Below, piece after piece: positions 37,823 to 45,299 of a stretch of DNA of 64,000 nt. The DNA is taken from the NCBI RefSeq assembly GCF_000011105.1, contig NC_000961.1, forward strand, positions 1,288,662 to 1,352,661, given 5' to 3'. The DNA is from Pyrococcus horikoshii OT3. Its GTDB lineage: Archaea > Methanobacteriota_B > Thermococci > Thermococcales > Thermococcaceae. Position 1 is the stretch's first letter. Every line of letters begins with the position of its first letter. The notes under the pieces are model-generated. The model had not been told where the DNA came from and made no database searches. It worked only from the letters and a program-made list of their open reading frames with translations. The translations under genes and the position numbers were made by a program.

Positions 37823-39109
37823 TCACTCACCCTTCTGAATAGATATTACCATACCAGCAGCTATTGTCATACCCATATCTCTAATGGCAAATCTACCGAG
37901 CTGTGGAATCTCCTTGACGGGCTCAAGGACTACTGGCTTCATTGGTCTGAGGACAACGATAGCTGAATCACCGGTCTTAATGAACTGCGGGTTCTCCTCG
38001 ACGATGTTACCAGTTCTTGGGTCGACCTTGGCTAAGATCTGCTCGAATCTAACTGGAATCTGAGCGGTGTGTGCGTGCAAGACTGGGCTGTAACCAACTG
38101 TAATTGCGGTTGGGTGGTTAAGGACTATGATCTGGGCCTTGAATGTATCCTTGGTTCTGACTACTGTTGGTGGCTTGTCGGTGTGTCCAGCAACGTCACC
38201 TCTCTTGATATCGTTCTTGCTTACACCTCTAACGTTGAATCCTATGTTGTCGCCAGGAAGAGCCTCCTGGAGGGGCTCGTGGTGCATCTCAATGCTCTTA
38301 ACTTCACCCTGTATTGGCTTGTGGAAGATCGTTGATGCTGGCTCAAAGATTACAACGTCTCCAACCTTGAGCTTACCAGTCTCAACTCTTCCAACTGGGA
38401 CGGTACCGACACCCTTAATTGAGTACACATCCTGGATGGGTATTCTGAGCGGCTTGTCGATGGGCTTCTCGGGTTCCGGAATCTGGTCAAGAGCTTCAAT
38501 TAGAGTTGGACCATTGTACCAAGGCATCTTGTCGCTCTTCTTGACGACGTTGTCACCGTTCCAAGCACTCGTTGGAATAACTGGGAAGTCCTTGTAACCA
38601 AGGGTCTTGAGAAGCTTCTCAACCTGAGCTTTTACTTTCTCGAAGACCTTCTGGTCATAGTTAACCATATCCATCTTGTTTATTGTAACAATTATGTGCT
38701 TGATACCGAGCGTTCTTGCAAGGAAGGCATGCTCCTTAGTCTGTGGCATGACCCCATCAGTAGCTGCAACGACTAGAACTGCAGCATCTGCCTGTGAAGC
38801 ACCGGTGATCATGTTCTTAACGAAGTCCCTGTGACCAGGAGCATCGATGATGGTAATGTACCTGTGTGGAGTTTCAAACTTGGTGTGAGCAACATCGATC
38901 GTAATACCTCTTTCTCTCTCTTCCTTAAGCCTATCCATGACCCAAGCGAACTTGAAGGACTTACCCTTTTCGCCCATCTCCTCGAACTTCTTGATGATTG
39001 TCTCTGGAATGTTCCCAGTATCATAAAGGAGCCTTCCGATTGTCGTGCTCTTTCCGTGGTCTACGTGCCCGATAAACACGATGTTAACGTGGGGCTTCTC
39101 CTTTGGCAT
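37823..39109 (-). CDS. tuf: Elongation factor 1-alpha (aEF-1A)
   Basis: 428-residue GTPase that delivers aminoacyl-tRNA to the ribosome and serves aPelota in archaeal rescue. G motifs are [17 protein letters not shown] and NKMD; domains II and III follow. A TATA element (GTTTTAAAAG, 39158-39167) lies about 50 bp upstream of ATG, and GGAGGTGATT sits just before it. The codon choice in this gene is visibly richer in C-ending codons than that of its neighbours, as expected for a very highly expressed gene. Confidence 0.98.
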   Translation of the reverse strand: MPKEKPHVNIVFIGHVDHGKSTTIGRLLYDTGNIPETIIKKFEEMGEKGKSFKFAWVMDRLKEERERGITIDVAHTKFETPHRYITIIDAPGHRDFVKNMITGASQADAAVLVVAATDGVMPQTKEHAFLARTLGIKHIIVTINKMDMVNYDQKVFEKVKAQVEKLLKTLGYKDFPVIPTSAWNGDNVVKKSDKMPWYNGPTLIEALDQIPEPEKPIDKPLRIPIQDVYSIKGVGTVPVGRVETGKLKVGDVVIFEPASTIFHKPIQGEVKSIEMHHEPLQEALPGDNIGFNVRGVSKNDIKRGDVAGHTDKPPTVVRTKDTFKAQIIVLNHPTAITVGYSPVLHAHTAQIPVRFEQILAKVDPRTGNIVEENPQFIKTGDSAIVVLRPMKPVVLEPVKEIPQLGRFAIRDMGMTIAAGMVISIQKGE

Positions 39110-39176
39110 CTTGAATCACCTCCAAATTTTTGCCTAACCCTACTTTTGAGGAGATCTTTTAAAACTTTCGGATCTC

Positions 39177-39216
39177 GGCTTCCTTCGGCGGGAAACCCGC
39201 CAAACTGAAGGAAGCC
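39177..39216. ncRNA. Strong GC-rich hairpin, candidate structured RNA
   Basis: GGCTTCCTTC (39177-39186) pairs with GAAGGAAGCC (39207-39216). Inside, GGCGGG pairs with CCCGCC around an AAA loop, leaving a single 5-nt bulge. The result is a 16-bp stem in a 40-bp stretch with no coding potential, set in AT-rich intergenic DNA just upstream of the EF-1alpha TATA. Short GC-rich islands in AT-rich hyperthermophile genomes often mark structured RNA. On the minus strand a TATA-like TTTTTAAAC lies about 40 bp upstream (39249-39258). No family is recognised. Confidence 0.5.
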
Positions 39217-39271
39217 TCATTTTCCCTGTTTGAAGTTAAGGGAGGAGTTTAAAAATTTAACTAATTCTTAA

Positions 39272-39329
39272 GGCTCAGCGGTGACCACTTTCATCATTCT
39301 TCAGACAAGACCGATCTCCTCATCGCCTT
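39272..39329 (-). ncRNA. C/D box sRNA between tuf and lplA
   Basis: On the minus strand the order is C (GCGATGA, 39320-39326), guide GGAGATCGGTCTTGT, D' (CTGA, 39301-39304), a 3-nt spacer, C' (ATGATGA, 39291-39297), guide AAGTGGTCACCG and D (CTGA, 39275-39278). A TATA (ATATTTTAAAATTG, about 39347-39360) lies about 25 bp upstream of the expected 5' end, so this sRNA probably has its own promoter, back to back with lplA. D+5 would direct methylation at G in ACAAGACCG and G in CGGTGACC; the targets were not searched. Confidence 0.88.
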
Positions 39330-39390
39330 GACGAATTCTCCTAAATCAATTTTAAAATATACCTCCTCTTAAACTCTTAGGGGGTTGAAC

Positions 39391-40140
39391 ATGAGATTTA
39401 TTCCTTTAATAGTGGCCAGACCAGAGGTTCAGATGGCTATAGATGAAGCGATACTTATAGCTAGGAGCGAAGGTAGAGTCCCAGATACGGTGAGACTATA
39501 TGTATTTAAGCCAAGTTCAGTAACCATTGGAAGATTTCAAAGCGTCAGATACGATGTGAACTTAGAGAAAGCTAAAGAACTGGGAATTCCAGTTGTTAGG
39601 AGGATTACAGGAGGAGGAAGCGTATTCCATGATGAATATGGAGAAATAACCTATTCAGTTGTGATAAGTGAAGATTACCATCCAATGCTGAAGAACATTC
39701 AGGATAGTTATAGATTCTTAGCCGGTCCACTTGTAGATGCTCTTAAAGACCTTGGGATTGAAGCAGAATTTTCCGGGCTCAATGATATAGTTGTTAGGGG
39801 GAAGAAGATTAGCGGATCAGCACAGACAAGGAGAAGAGGGATAATTCTTCAGCATGGAACGCTTATGTATGCCACGAGGCTTGAAATCCTTGGAAGTGTA
39901 CTTAAGGTTTCTAAGGAAAAGCTCAAAGATAAAGGAGTTAAAAGCATATTCGAAAGGGTAACTACGCTTGAGAGGGAAGGTATTAAAGTGGGCAGGAATG
40001 AAATGTATGAAGTTTTAAGGAATTCATTCTTCAGGGCATTTCCGCTAGATGAAGGCGAACTGACGGAGTATGAGCTTGAATTAGTAGAAAAGCTAATAGA
40101 AGAAAGATACGGAAATGACAAGTGGAACTTCCAAAAATGA
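39391..40140 (+). CDS. lplA: Lipoate-protein ligase A, catalytic domain
   Basis: 249-residue LplA/LipB-fold protein. The conserved active-site block is RRITGGGSVFHDEYGEITYSVV near residue 68, and later GLNDIVVRGKKISGSAQTRRRGIILQHGTLM holds the lysine that contacts lipoyl-AMP. The C-terminal accessory domain of bacterial LplA is absent, so a separate LplB-type partner would be expected elsewhere, as in Thermoplasma. ATG 39391 follows GGGGG; TTG 39385 is the alternative. Confidence 0.9.
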   Translation: MRFIPLIVARPEVQMAIDEAILIARSEGRVPDTVRLYVFKPSSVTIGRFQSVRYDVNLEKAKELGIPVVRRITGGGSVFHDEYGEITYSVVISEDYHPMLKNIQDSYRFLAGPLVDALKDLGIEAEFSGLNDIVVRGKKISGSAQTRRRGIILQHGTLMYATRLEILGSVLKVSKEKLKDKGVKSIFERVTTLEREGIKVGRNEMYEVLRNSFFRAFPLDEGELTEYELELVEKLIEERYGNDKWNFQK

Positions 40141-40164
40141 GTTTTCCTTGATTCTTTAGCCAAC

Positions 40165-40220
40165 GGTCAGTCCGTCACTCCCTCATCATGTCTCAGCTTA
40201 GGCTGAACTCCTCATCCCGA
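40165..40220 (-). ncRNA. C/D box sRNA, downstream member of a tandem pair
   Basis: On the minus strand: box C variant (GGGATGA, 40212-40218), guide GGAGTTCAGCCTAAG, D' (CTGA, 40193-40196), spacer GAC, C' (ATGATGA, 40183-40189), guide GGGAGTGACGGA and D (CTGA, 40167-40170). C differs from RUGAUGA at one position. It follows another C/D gene on the same strand by about 10 bp, so the pair may be cut from one transcript. Targets unknown. Confidence 0.82.
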
Positions 40221-40225
40221 TGATA

Positions 40226-40282
40226 GCTCAGAGATCACCTACCTTCATCATGTTTTCAGTTCGCCCATCACTCATCATCGCC
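40226..40282 (-). ncRNA. C/D box sRNA, upstream member of a tandem pair
   Basis: On the minus strand: C (ATGATGA, 40272-40278), guide GTGATGGGCGAA, D' (CTGA, 40256-40259), spacer AAAC, C' (ATGATGA, 40245-40251), guide AGGTAGGTGATCT and D (CTGA, 40228-40231). All boxes are perfect. It ends where the plus-strand TATA (TTTTTAAAACC, 40283-40293) of the JAMM gene begins, so the sRNA promoter must lie further into that gene or the pair is processed from a longer RNA. Confidence 0.88.
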
Positions 40283-40312
40283 TTTTTAAAACCTTACCCT
40301 CAACAGACAAAT

Positions 40313-40732
40313 ATGATTTTAGTACTTCCTAAAAACATTATTGAGGAAATAATCACAAGATCCAGGGAAAGTAAGATAGAAATTTGCGGTTTTATATTCG
40401 GAACAAAAAATGGAGAGAGGTTCATAGGAAAAGAGGTGGAATTCATTAGAAACAGGTTAAACTCGAGTGTCGAATTTGAGATGGATCCAGAGGAAATGAT
40501 AAATGCTCTAGAAAGGGCCGAAAGGAAAGGCCTTGAGGTCGTTACAATATTTCACTCTCACTTAAACTGTCCCCCCTATCCGAGTAAGAAGGATATAAAA
40601 GGAATGGAAAACTGGAGAATTCCATGGTTAATAGTTAGTTTAAAAGGTGACATGAAAGCCTTTATTTTAAGGAGTAATAATGAGGTAGAAGAGGTCAAAA
40701 TAATTACACATCCCACCCAAACTCTTCCCTAG
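40313..40732 (+). CDS. JAMM/MPN-domain metalloprotease
   Basis: 139-residue stand-alone JAB1/MPN+ protein. The full zinc motif is present: a catalytic Glu in the KIEICGFIFG strand and H-x-H-x7-S-x2-D in HSHLNCPPYPSKKD near residue 83. Archaeal members cleave isopeptide or linear fusions of ubiquitin-like SAMP proteins and act in sulfur-carrier metabolism. ATG 40313 is chosen because the TATA at 40283-40293 is 25 bp upstream (leaderless) and the longer frame runs antisense through two sRNA genes. The 3' end overlaps the convergent small gene by 29 bp. Confidence 0.88.
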   Translation: MILVLPKNIIEEIITRSRESKIEICGFIFGTKNGERFIGKEVEFIRNRLNSSVEFEMDPEEMINALERAERKGLEVVTIFHSHLNCPPYPSKKDIKGMENWRIPWLIVSLKGDMKAFILRSNNEVEEVKIITHPTQTLP

Positions 40733-40937
40733 CTAACCTAACAAGTTCTTTGAATTCCTCTTTCTTTATATTAACACTACTTGTCGCTCCGACGAGAGCT
40801 ATTATTCCATGGACTTCTTCTTGAATCTGAATTACGTCATCACTAACTTTTGCAACCCTTAATTCTCTCCTAGCTACCTCATCTTCGCTTATCCTGAACT
40901 TATCTTCTCCTATCTTGTAGTACCTTATCTCAGTCAT
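40704..40937 (-). CDS. Small uncharacterised protein
   Basis: 77-residue soluble protein with an alternating beta pattern (RYYKIGEDKFRISEDEVARRELRVAKVSDDVIQIQEE) and a C-terminal helix ending FGWDV. No motif is recognised. ATG 40937 has GGAGGTGGTAGGG upstream, a very strong initiation site that supports it as a real gene. It is convergent with, and overlaps, the JAMM protease gene. Confidence 0.72.
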   Translation of the reverse strand: MTEIRYYKIGEDKFRISEDEVARRELRVAKVSDDVIQIQEEVHGIIALVGATSSVNIKKEEFKELVRLAREEFGWDV

Positions 40938-41016
40938 CCCTACCACCTCCATCTAACTTTCTCAAATTTTAGTTACGAAACGGAAAAATATAAAAGTTTG
41001 GGAAAAATCAACCGTA

Positions 41017-41026
41017 ATATTTATAA
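41017..41026 (+). promoter_or_regulatory. TATA element of the tRNA-Asn/tRNA-CAU transcript
   Basis: ATTTATAAAC lies 30-39 bp before the tRNA-Asn 5' end, the standard distance for a short leader. No other promoter fits in the 9-bp gap between the two tRNA genes, so they are probably co-transcribed. Confidence 0.6.
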
Positions 41027-41055
41027 ACTTGATACAGTGCTTATCTTTTGGGCGC

Positions 41056-41131
41056 GCCGCCGTAGCTTAGCTGGTGGAGCGCCGGACTGTTAATCCGGCG
41101 GTCCCCGGTTCGAATCCGGGCGGCGGCGCCA
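41056..41131 (+). tRNA. tRNA-Asn (GTT)
   Basis: The acceptor stem GCCGCCG pairs with CGGCGGC, followed by G and an encoded CCA. The anticodon stem CCGGA/TCCGG encloses the loop CTGTTAA with GTT. The T arm CCCGG-TTCGAAT-CCGGG is perfect. No intron. Confidence 0.96.
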
Positions 41132-41140
41132 AAGAGGAAT

Positions 41141-41218
41141 GGGCCCGTAGCTCAGCCTGGTCAGAGCGCGCGGCTCATAACCGCGTGGTCCGGGGTTCAA
41201 ATCCCCGCGGGCCCACCA
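41141..41218 (+). tRNA. tRNA with CAT anticodon, probably tRNA-Ile2 (agmatidine-modified)
   Basis: GGGCCCG pairs with CGGGCCC; A and CCA are encoded. The anticodon stem CGCGG/CCGCG encloses CTCATAA. It lacks the A1-U72 pair and GGG/CCC anticodon stem of archaeal initiators. The elongator tRNA-Met is the intron-containing gene at 31262. It resembles the known Archaeoglobus tRNA-Ile2 (same acceptor stem, same loop). I infer that C34 is converted to agmatidine by TiaS, so that it reads AUA. Confidence 0.9.
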
Positions 41219-41221
41219 GAA

Positions 41222-42049
41222 TCATCTTCTCGAAAGTGCTATTCCCAGAAGAATTAAGGCTAAGCCCACAATTGTTGAACCTAGTATCTTCTCTCCCACT
41301 ACTATAGAAATGAAGAGCAGAGATAACACAGGAGTAAGATATATGAGAGATGCAACTTTCCCAGCTTCTTCGCTTTCTAGGGCCTTCAGCCATAAAAGAA
41401 AAGTTAACCCCATCTCAAAAGTTCCTACATATATAGCTCCAAGAACTCCATAGGGATCAAATTTTATTCCCTCAATAACTCCAAGGATGGAGATATAAAG
41501 AAAGCCAAAGATGAAGTTCCACATCATTTTAACTTCAGCTTTCCTGGGATCCCTAAGGTTAAGTATCCAATATATAGCCCATATTATTGCACTACACAAA
41601 GCTAATAGATCCCCCATGGGATTTGCGAAATGCAGAGAAGATAGGTTTCCCCTAGTCCCAACAACCAAAGCTCCTAAAAACCCGATAATAACTCCGAGAA
41701 AATCTCTCTCGCTTAACCTCTGTCCAAGGAAAGCTGATGAGAAAATAACGAGGATTATGGGCCATGTATAATTTAGAGCTTGAGCTTCTTGAGCTGGTAA
41801 AATGGAATAAGCGCTAAAAAGGACTAAATAGTAAAGGAAGGGATTTATGAAACCAAAGAAAACCGAGTTCAGATTCGCTTTAATCGAGAAGGTTTTAATG
41901 TCTTTTAAGTTTGCCAATAGAAATATAACCGTCGATGTAAGGGATGAGTAGAACAGCATACTTATTGTGTCAAGTCTTGAGAGGGTCAACTTAAATGCCG
42001 AAGCAACTGTTGACCATAGAAGCACCGCGAGAATAGCATATTTATTCAT
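41222..42049 (-). CDS. EamA/DMT-superfamily transporter
   Basis: 275-residue membrane protein with about ten hydrophobic segments in two EamA repeats. Repeat 1 begins with WSTVASAFKLTLSRLD and repeat 2 begins near PMGDLLALCSAIIWAIYWI. The substrate is unknown; family members export amino acids, nucleotides or metabolites. ATG 42049 is preferred because the 23 extra N-terminal residues of the longest frame are charged and non-conserved in type and would overlap the ABC ATPase gene. It follows the exporter cluster by 34 bp. Confidence 0.85.
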   Translation of the reverse strand: MNKYAILAVLLWSTVASAFKLTLSRLDTISMLFYSSLTSTVIFLLANLKDIKTFSIKANLNSVFFGFINPFLYYLVLFSAYSILPAQEAQALNYTWPIILVIFSSAFLGQRLSERDFLGVIIGFLGALVVGTRGNLSSLHFANPMGDLLALCSAIIWAIYWILNLRDPRKAEVKMMWNFIFGFLYISILGVIEGIKFDPYGVLGAIYVGTFEMGLTFLLWLKALESEEAGKVASLIYLTPVLSLLFISIVVGEKILGSTIVGLALILLGIALSRR

Positions 42050-42083
42050 GGGTTTAACTTTAACCCTCTCCTTAAGAATTTTA

Positions 42084-42752
42084 CTAAATCCCAAGCTCTC
42101 TGAGGAACTCAATTCCATCTTCTTTTTTCCCTGCGAAAGTCACTTCACCCCCAACGAGAACAATAATGTTCTCTACTAAATCGTATATCGGTTTCCACAT
42201 ATGAGATACTATTATCATATTAACTCCAACTTCAGCTCTCTCCCTGATAACCTTAGAGACCTCAGAAATTCCAAACATATCGAGACCTGAGAAAGGCTCG
42301 TCCAGAATTAGGACCTCATTTTCTCCCAATAAGGCCAGAAGTATGCTTAAGCGTTTCCTCATTCCAGCTGAGTATTCTACTATCGGTCTTTTTAACGCCG
42401 ATACGTCCGGAAATAGCCTTTTTATAAGTTCATCCTTAACTTTAACCCCTTTAATGTCTGAAAGTATTTTAATTAAGTCCATCCCTCTCCTATACTTCGG
42501 CAAGGATGGAGGATCTATACTAACCCCTATAACACGCTTAACTTTTGGATTATCCCAGGGATCTTCCCCAAGAAGAATTACCCTCCCCCTACTTGGTCTC
42601 CAGAAACCTACAAGCAGTTTTATCAGACTCGATTTTCCACTACCGTTGGGGCCTACTATGAGGGTTACTCCTTCCCTTATTTTCAGTGAAACATTTCTTA
42701 ATACCTCTACCTTTCCTATTTTCTTATGCACATCATCAAATTGGCCAATCAT
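42084..42752 (-). CDS. ABC transporter ATP-binding protein of the secreted-protein cluster
   Basis: 222-residue ABC ATPase with Walker A (VGPNGSGKSS), signature (YSAGMRKRLS), Walker B (EVLILDEPFSG) and the H-loop (MIIVSHM). It resembles the NatA/CcmA-type partners of ABC-2 permeases. ATG 42752 follows GGAGGGAG and overlaps the stop of the gene before it by 4 bp. It is the last gene of a five-gene overlapping cluster. Confidence 0.9.
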   Translation of the reverse strand: MIGQFDDVHKKIGKVEVLRNVSLKIREGVTLIVGPNGSGKSSLIKLLVGFWRPSRGRVILLGEDPWDNPKVKRVIGVSIDPPSLPKYRRGMDLIKILSDIKGVKVKDELIKRLFPDVSALKRPIVEYSAGMRKRLSILLALLGENEVLILDEPFSGLDMFGISEVSKVIRERAEVGVNMIIVSHMWKPIYDLVENIIVLVGGEVTFAGKKEDGIEFLRELGI

Positions 42753-43186
42753 TCTCCCTCCCTCCAAAGACTAAGTGAAAGTAAGAGGATGACAAAGGAT
42801 AACGTCAGAAAATGAATCCTCCAGTTGCTCCTTGGGAATCCAACGTCAATGACTCTTATAGTCGCGCTTCCAGAGTAAGAGCCGTTAACTATTATCCCAT
42901 AATGACCAGGGTGAGGAAGCTCTACCCTAATGACCTCATTCTTAAGCTTGCCTTCTTGAAGAACTTCAAAGTTTTCCAGGTCGACTATGGCATAGCTCCC
43001 ATTACCGTAACCAACGAACGAGATATCAACTAAGGCCGAAGTTGGAGAATAGAACCCAGCAACCTTCATGCTCCCAAGGGGTATGAGAGGATACTTCACA
43101 TCATCACTATTAACCGTTAACTGAAGAAAGAAAGACTCTGCAATGACCAATGTAACTACCATTAAAATTAATCTAAAGACCTTCAC
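42749..43186 (-). CDS. Uncharacterised protein with signal anchor and C-terminal membrane helix
   Basis: 145 residues: an N-terminal hydrophobic segment (ILMVVTLVIAESFFLQL), an extracellular beta-rich stretch of about 90 residues (SMKVAGFYSPTSALVDISFVGYGNGSYAIVDLENF...) and a C-terminal helix (FLTLSFVILLLSLSLW). Not recognised. It lies between the permease and the ATPase and overlaps each by 4 bp, so it is probably an accessory part of the exporter on the outer face of the membrane. Confidence 0.75.
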   Translation of the reverse strand: MKVFRLILMVVTLVIAESFFLQLTVNSDDVKYPLIPLGSMKVAGFYSPTSALVDISFVGYGNGSYAIVDLENFEVLQEGKLKNEVIRVELPHPGHYGIIVNGSYSGSATIRVIDVGFPRSNWRIHFLTLSFVILLLSLSLWREGE

Positions 43187-43881
43187 CTTACATCCCTCCT
43201 GACAAAGAGCCAGATTGAAGTTGGTAAAACAACTATCGAGATCATCAAGTACGGTAGTAGAGCTTTTACATAGTTACCCACTAAGACTTCTTGCACAGTT
43301 ATCGTGGGGTTTAAGAATTTTAGGTTTGAAAGCAAGAAAATCAGGAAAAATGAAAGGATACCCACAGTTGGGGCATTGGGAATTAGAAGAGAAGACAGCG
43401 TTGATATGCTTACAATGTATAATAGCAAAGATGCGTAAAATGCTAAGATTATTGGGAGGAACTTAAGGACGACTTTAATGCTATAAGATGAGGAGAAGTG
43501 TAGGAGAAATATTAAAACATGCGTAACTGAAATGACGAGAAGGGAAGAAAGGTAAACACTCATAATTTTAGCGAGGATTATACCCCTCATTGAAATTGGA
43601 AGGGAATATATAAAGTATGCACTTCCTTCATCCCTTTCTCCCCTTAAAGTTAGGGCAATGAGAAAAGAAGCTCCAAGGATTATCACTACGTAAGCGTTAT
43701 AAGAGAACATCGTGAAGAGGGGATAATTTAGCATTTGCCTTGGTGCACTCATCAACATGAAGAAGGTCATCCTTATAAGGCTCATCTTCATTATGAACGC
43801 CAGAATTGCCGAAGTCAAAATAAGCATGTAACCCTTTATTGGATCTTCACTTTCCCATACGACGAGCTTTAATCCTTTCAT
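43183..43881 (-). CDS. ABC-2-type permease
   Basis: 232-residue protein with six membrane segments arranged as in ABC-2 exporters; an N-terminal cytoplasmic start (VVWESEDPIKGYMLILTSAIL) and the DEGSAYFIYSLPISMRGIILAKIM block typical of the family (cf. NosY/CcmB-like). Pairing with the ATPase at 42084 gives a minimal exporter or membrane-maintenance complex. It overlaps the upstream gene by 35 bp. Confidence 0.85.
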   Translation of the reverse strand: MKGLKLVVWESEDPIKGYMLILTSAILAFIMKMSLIRMTFFMLMSAPRQMLNYPLFTMFSYNAYVVIILGASFLIALTLRGERDEGSAYFIYSLPISMRGIILAKIMSVYLSSLLVISVTHVLIFLLHFSSSYSIKVVLKFLPIILAFYASLLLYIVSISTLSSLLIPNAPTVGILSFFLIFLLSNLKFLNPTITVQEVLVGNYVKALLPYLMISIVVLPTSIWLFVRRDVR

Positions 43882-44944
43882 AAGCCACCACCAGAAAAAC
43901 GCTTAAGGATAAGATAAGTATGAGAAGCGAATCGATTGGTATTCCAACATTTTCAAGTTTATCCTTCTTGAAATAGAAGGCATTTGTATCTTCGAGAACC
44001 ATGCCAAAGCCATAGATATCCTTGCTTTTTGTTACCGGTTCCTTAGTCTTTTTAAAGTGTTCTTTGTCTGAAAATGCTACCTTTTCAAATCCAAATAATT
44101 TCCATACTGGGGACACTATCATGTATCCCTCTATTAGGATTCCAGTAGCTGGATCATAGAGGGCAAAGTTAGAAGCATTCTTGTAAAAGTTCGTTGTTAC
44201 CAGGATTATAGGAGGTTTAAATTCTCTAAATCTCGCATGAACCGTTGCATTTAGTTCCCTGACATCTTTTATATGCCATTCTTCCATGACTACTTTCCCT
44301 TTTACGTTCAAGTCAAGCAAAAATAGGGTATTCATCCCAATTCTCTTCCCCTTGTAGAGCACGGAGTTGTCTTTAAGGGAGACGTTGAAAGTGATAGATT
44401 TAGTCATTTTTGGGATTTTCCTTAATAGTAAAAAGTTTTCTACTGCCTCCTTTTCCTTCTTGACGTATATCCCGTACATATAGTCTTTACTTCTGATACT
44501 TACTACTACAGCTTTTTCATCCTCGCATATCCTAATCATCTCATTTTTAGAAGTTCCAATACTACAGGAGCCACTTTTTGTGAGATTTAATCTTGAATAT
44601 TTCTTGATTAACTCCATGGCCTTCTTAAGACCCTCTTTGGGAGATAGAATCCTTTGATAGCTCATTGTAAGGTTATAGGCTTCTAATGATGCATTTACCG
44701 TTATATACTCTCTAGAAACCTCTATTATCCTCCAAGTAAACACTCCATATTCTCCAGTATATATAGTTCCATTGGGAAGCTCAAGAACTACTGAGTGTTC
44801 TCCTTTGGCGGTATATTTAAAGTAAACACCTTGCCTGATCCAGTAGGGCTTTGATGCTCCCACGTTACCAAATGCTGATGTGAGAATAATGAAAATAAAG
44901 AGGAATTCAATGACTCCTACCTTCAATCCAATATATCTCGGCAT
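43847..44944 (-). CDS. Uncharacterised membrane-anchored surface protein
   Basis: 365 residues: N-terminal signal segment (GVIEFLFIFIILTSAFGNVGA), an extracellular domain of about 300 residues rich in beta strands, and a C-terminal helix (SLLILILSLSVFLVVAYERIKARR) with a positive cytoplasmic end. No family recognised. Two cysteines (SGSCSIG...RICEDE) may form a disulfide. ATG 44944 is chosen because the longer GTG frame adds only four residues inside the upstream gene. It overlaps that gene by 38 bp and the permease gene by 35 bp. Confidence 0.75.
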   Translation of the reverse strand: MPRYIGLKVGVIEFLFIFIILTSAFGNVGASKPYWIRQGVYFKYTAKGEHSVVLELPNGTIYTGEYGVFTWRIIEVSREYITVNASLEAYNLTMSYQRILSPKEGLKKAMELIKKYSRLNLTKSGSCSIGTSKNEMIRICEDEKAVVVSIRSKDYMYGIYVKKEKEAVENFLLLRKIPKMTKSITFNVSLKDNSVLYKGKRIGMNTLFLLDLNVKGKVVMEEWHIKDVRELNATVHARFREFKPPIILVTTNFYKNASNFALYDPATGILIEGYMIVSPVWKLFGFEKVAFSDKEHFKKTKEPVTKSKDIYGFGMVLEDTNAFYFKKDKLENVGIPIDSLLILILSLSVFLVVAYERIKARRMGK

Positions 44945-45299
44945 ACAGTTCACCACACGTCGTTTCAGCTTGAATCCAGGCTCTTAGATAAGCAGTAGTT
45001 CCCGGGGTTCCAGTCGTGTAAACGAGGTAACAATTAGGATAAGCTATCGCCCATTTCTCGATATCGTAGAGGAGAGGAGGATATAATTGACTTGCTTTTC
45101 CACTGATATATGCATAAGCTGAATCGACCCATGGATTAAAATCTCCGCCAATCTTATCAGTGTCTGTTACCACAGGATCTCTTGGAATATTTACGGTGTC
45201 TATTTTTTCTTTATTTTGTTGAGATTCATTGGCCAAGGCAATGTTTGCTACTGCTAAAATCAAAATGCTAAGAGCAATTAACAAGTGCTTTTTATTCAT
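44907..45299 (-). CDS. Small secreted protein heading the exporter cluster
   Basis: 130-residue precursor with a clear signal peptide (MNKKHLLIALSILILAVANIALA) and a mature part of about 107 residues with two cysteines (PNCYLVY and ETTCGEL), many aromatic residues and no recognised domain. ATG 45299 follows GGGGGGGGCTA; the longer frame would start inside that site. A TATA (GTTATATAC, about 45344-45352) fits a short leader. The first gene of five overlapping genes, it may be the exported product or an extracellular component of the system. Confidence 0.75.
   Translation of the reverse strand: MNKKHLLIALSILILAVANIALANESQQNKEKIDTVNIPRDPVVTDTDKIGGDFNPWVDSAYAYISGKASQLYPPLLYDIEKWAIAYPNCYLVYTTGTPGTTAYLRAWIQAETTCGELYAEIYWIEGRSH

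Noticed and set aside
38127-38597. Long plus-strand ORF of 156 codons opposite EF-1alpha
   Set aside because: It is a shadow caused by the strong codon bias of the EF-1alpha gene; no Shine-Dalgarno or promoter, and the product has no protein family character.
40220-40312. Upstream extension of the JAMM protease reading frame
   Set aside because: The stretch is occupied by a C/D sRNA on the other strand and the gene's own TATA; the extra 31 residues have no protein-like conservation pattern.
41216-41393. Minus-strand ORF reading through the tRNA-CAU gene
   Set aside because: It translates tRNA sequence (GPRGFEPRTTRL is a typical artefact of tRNA antisense translation).
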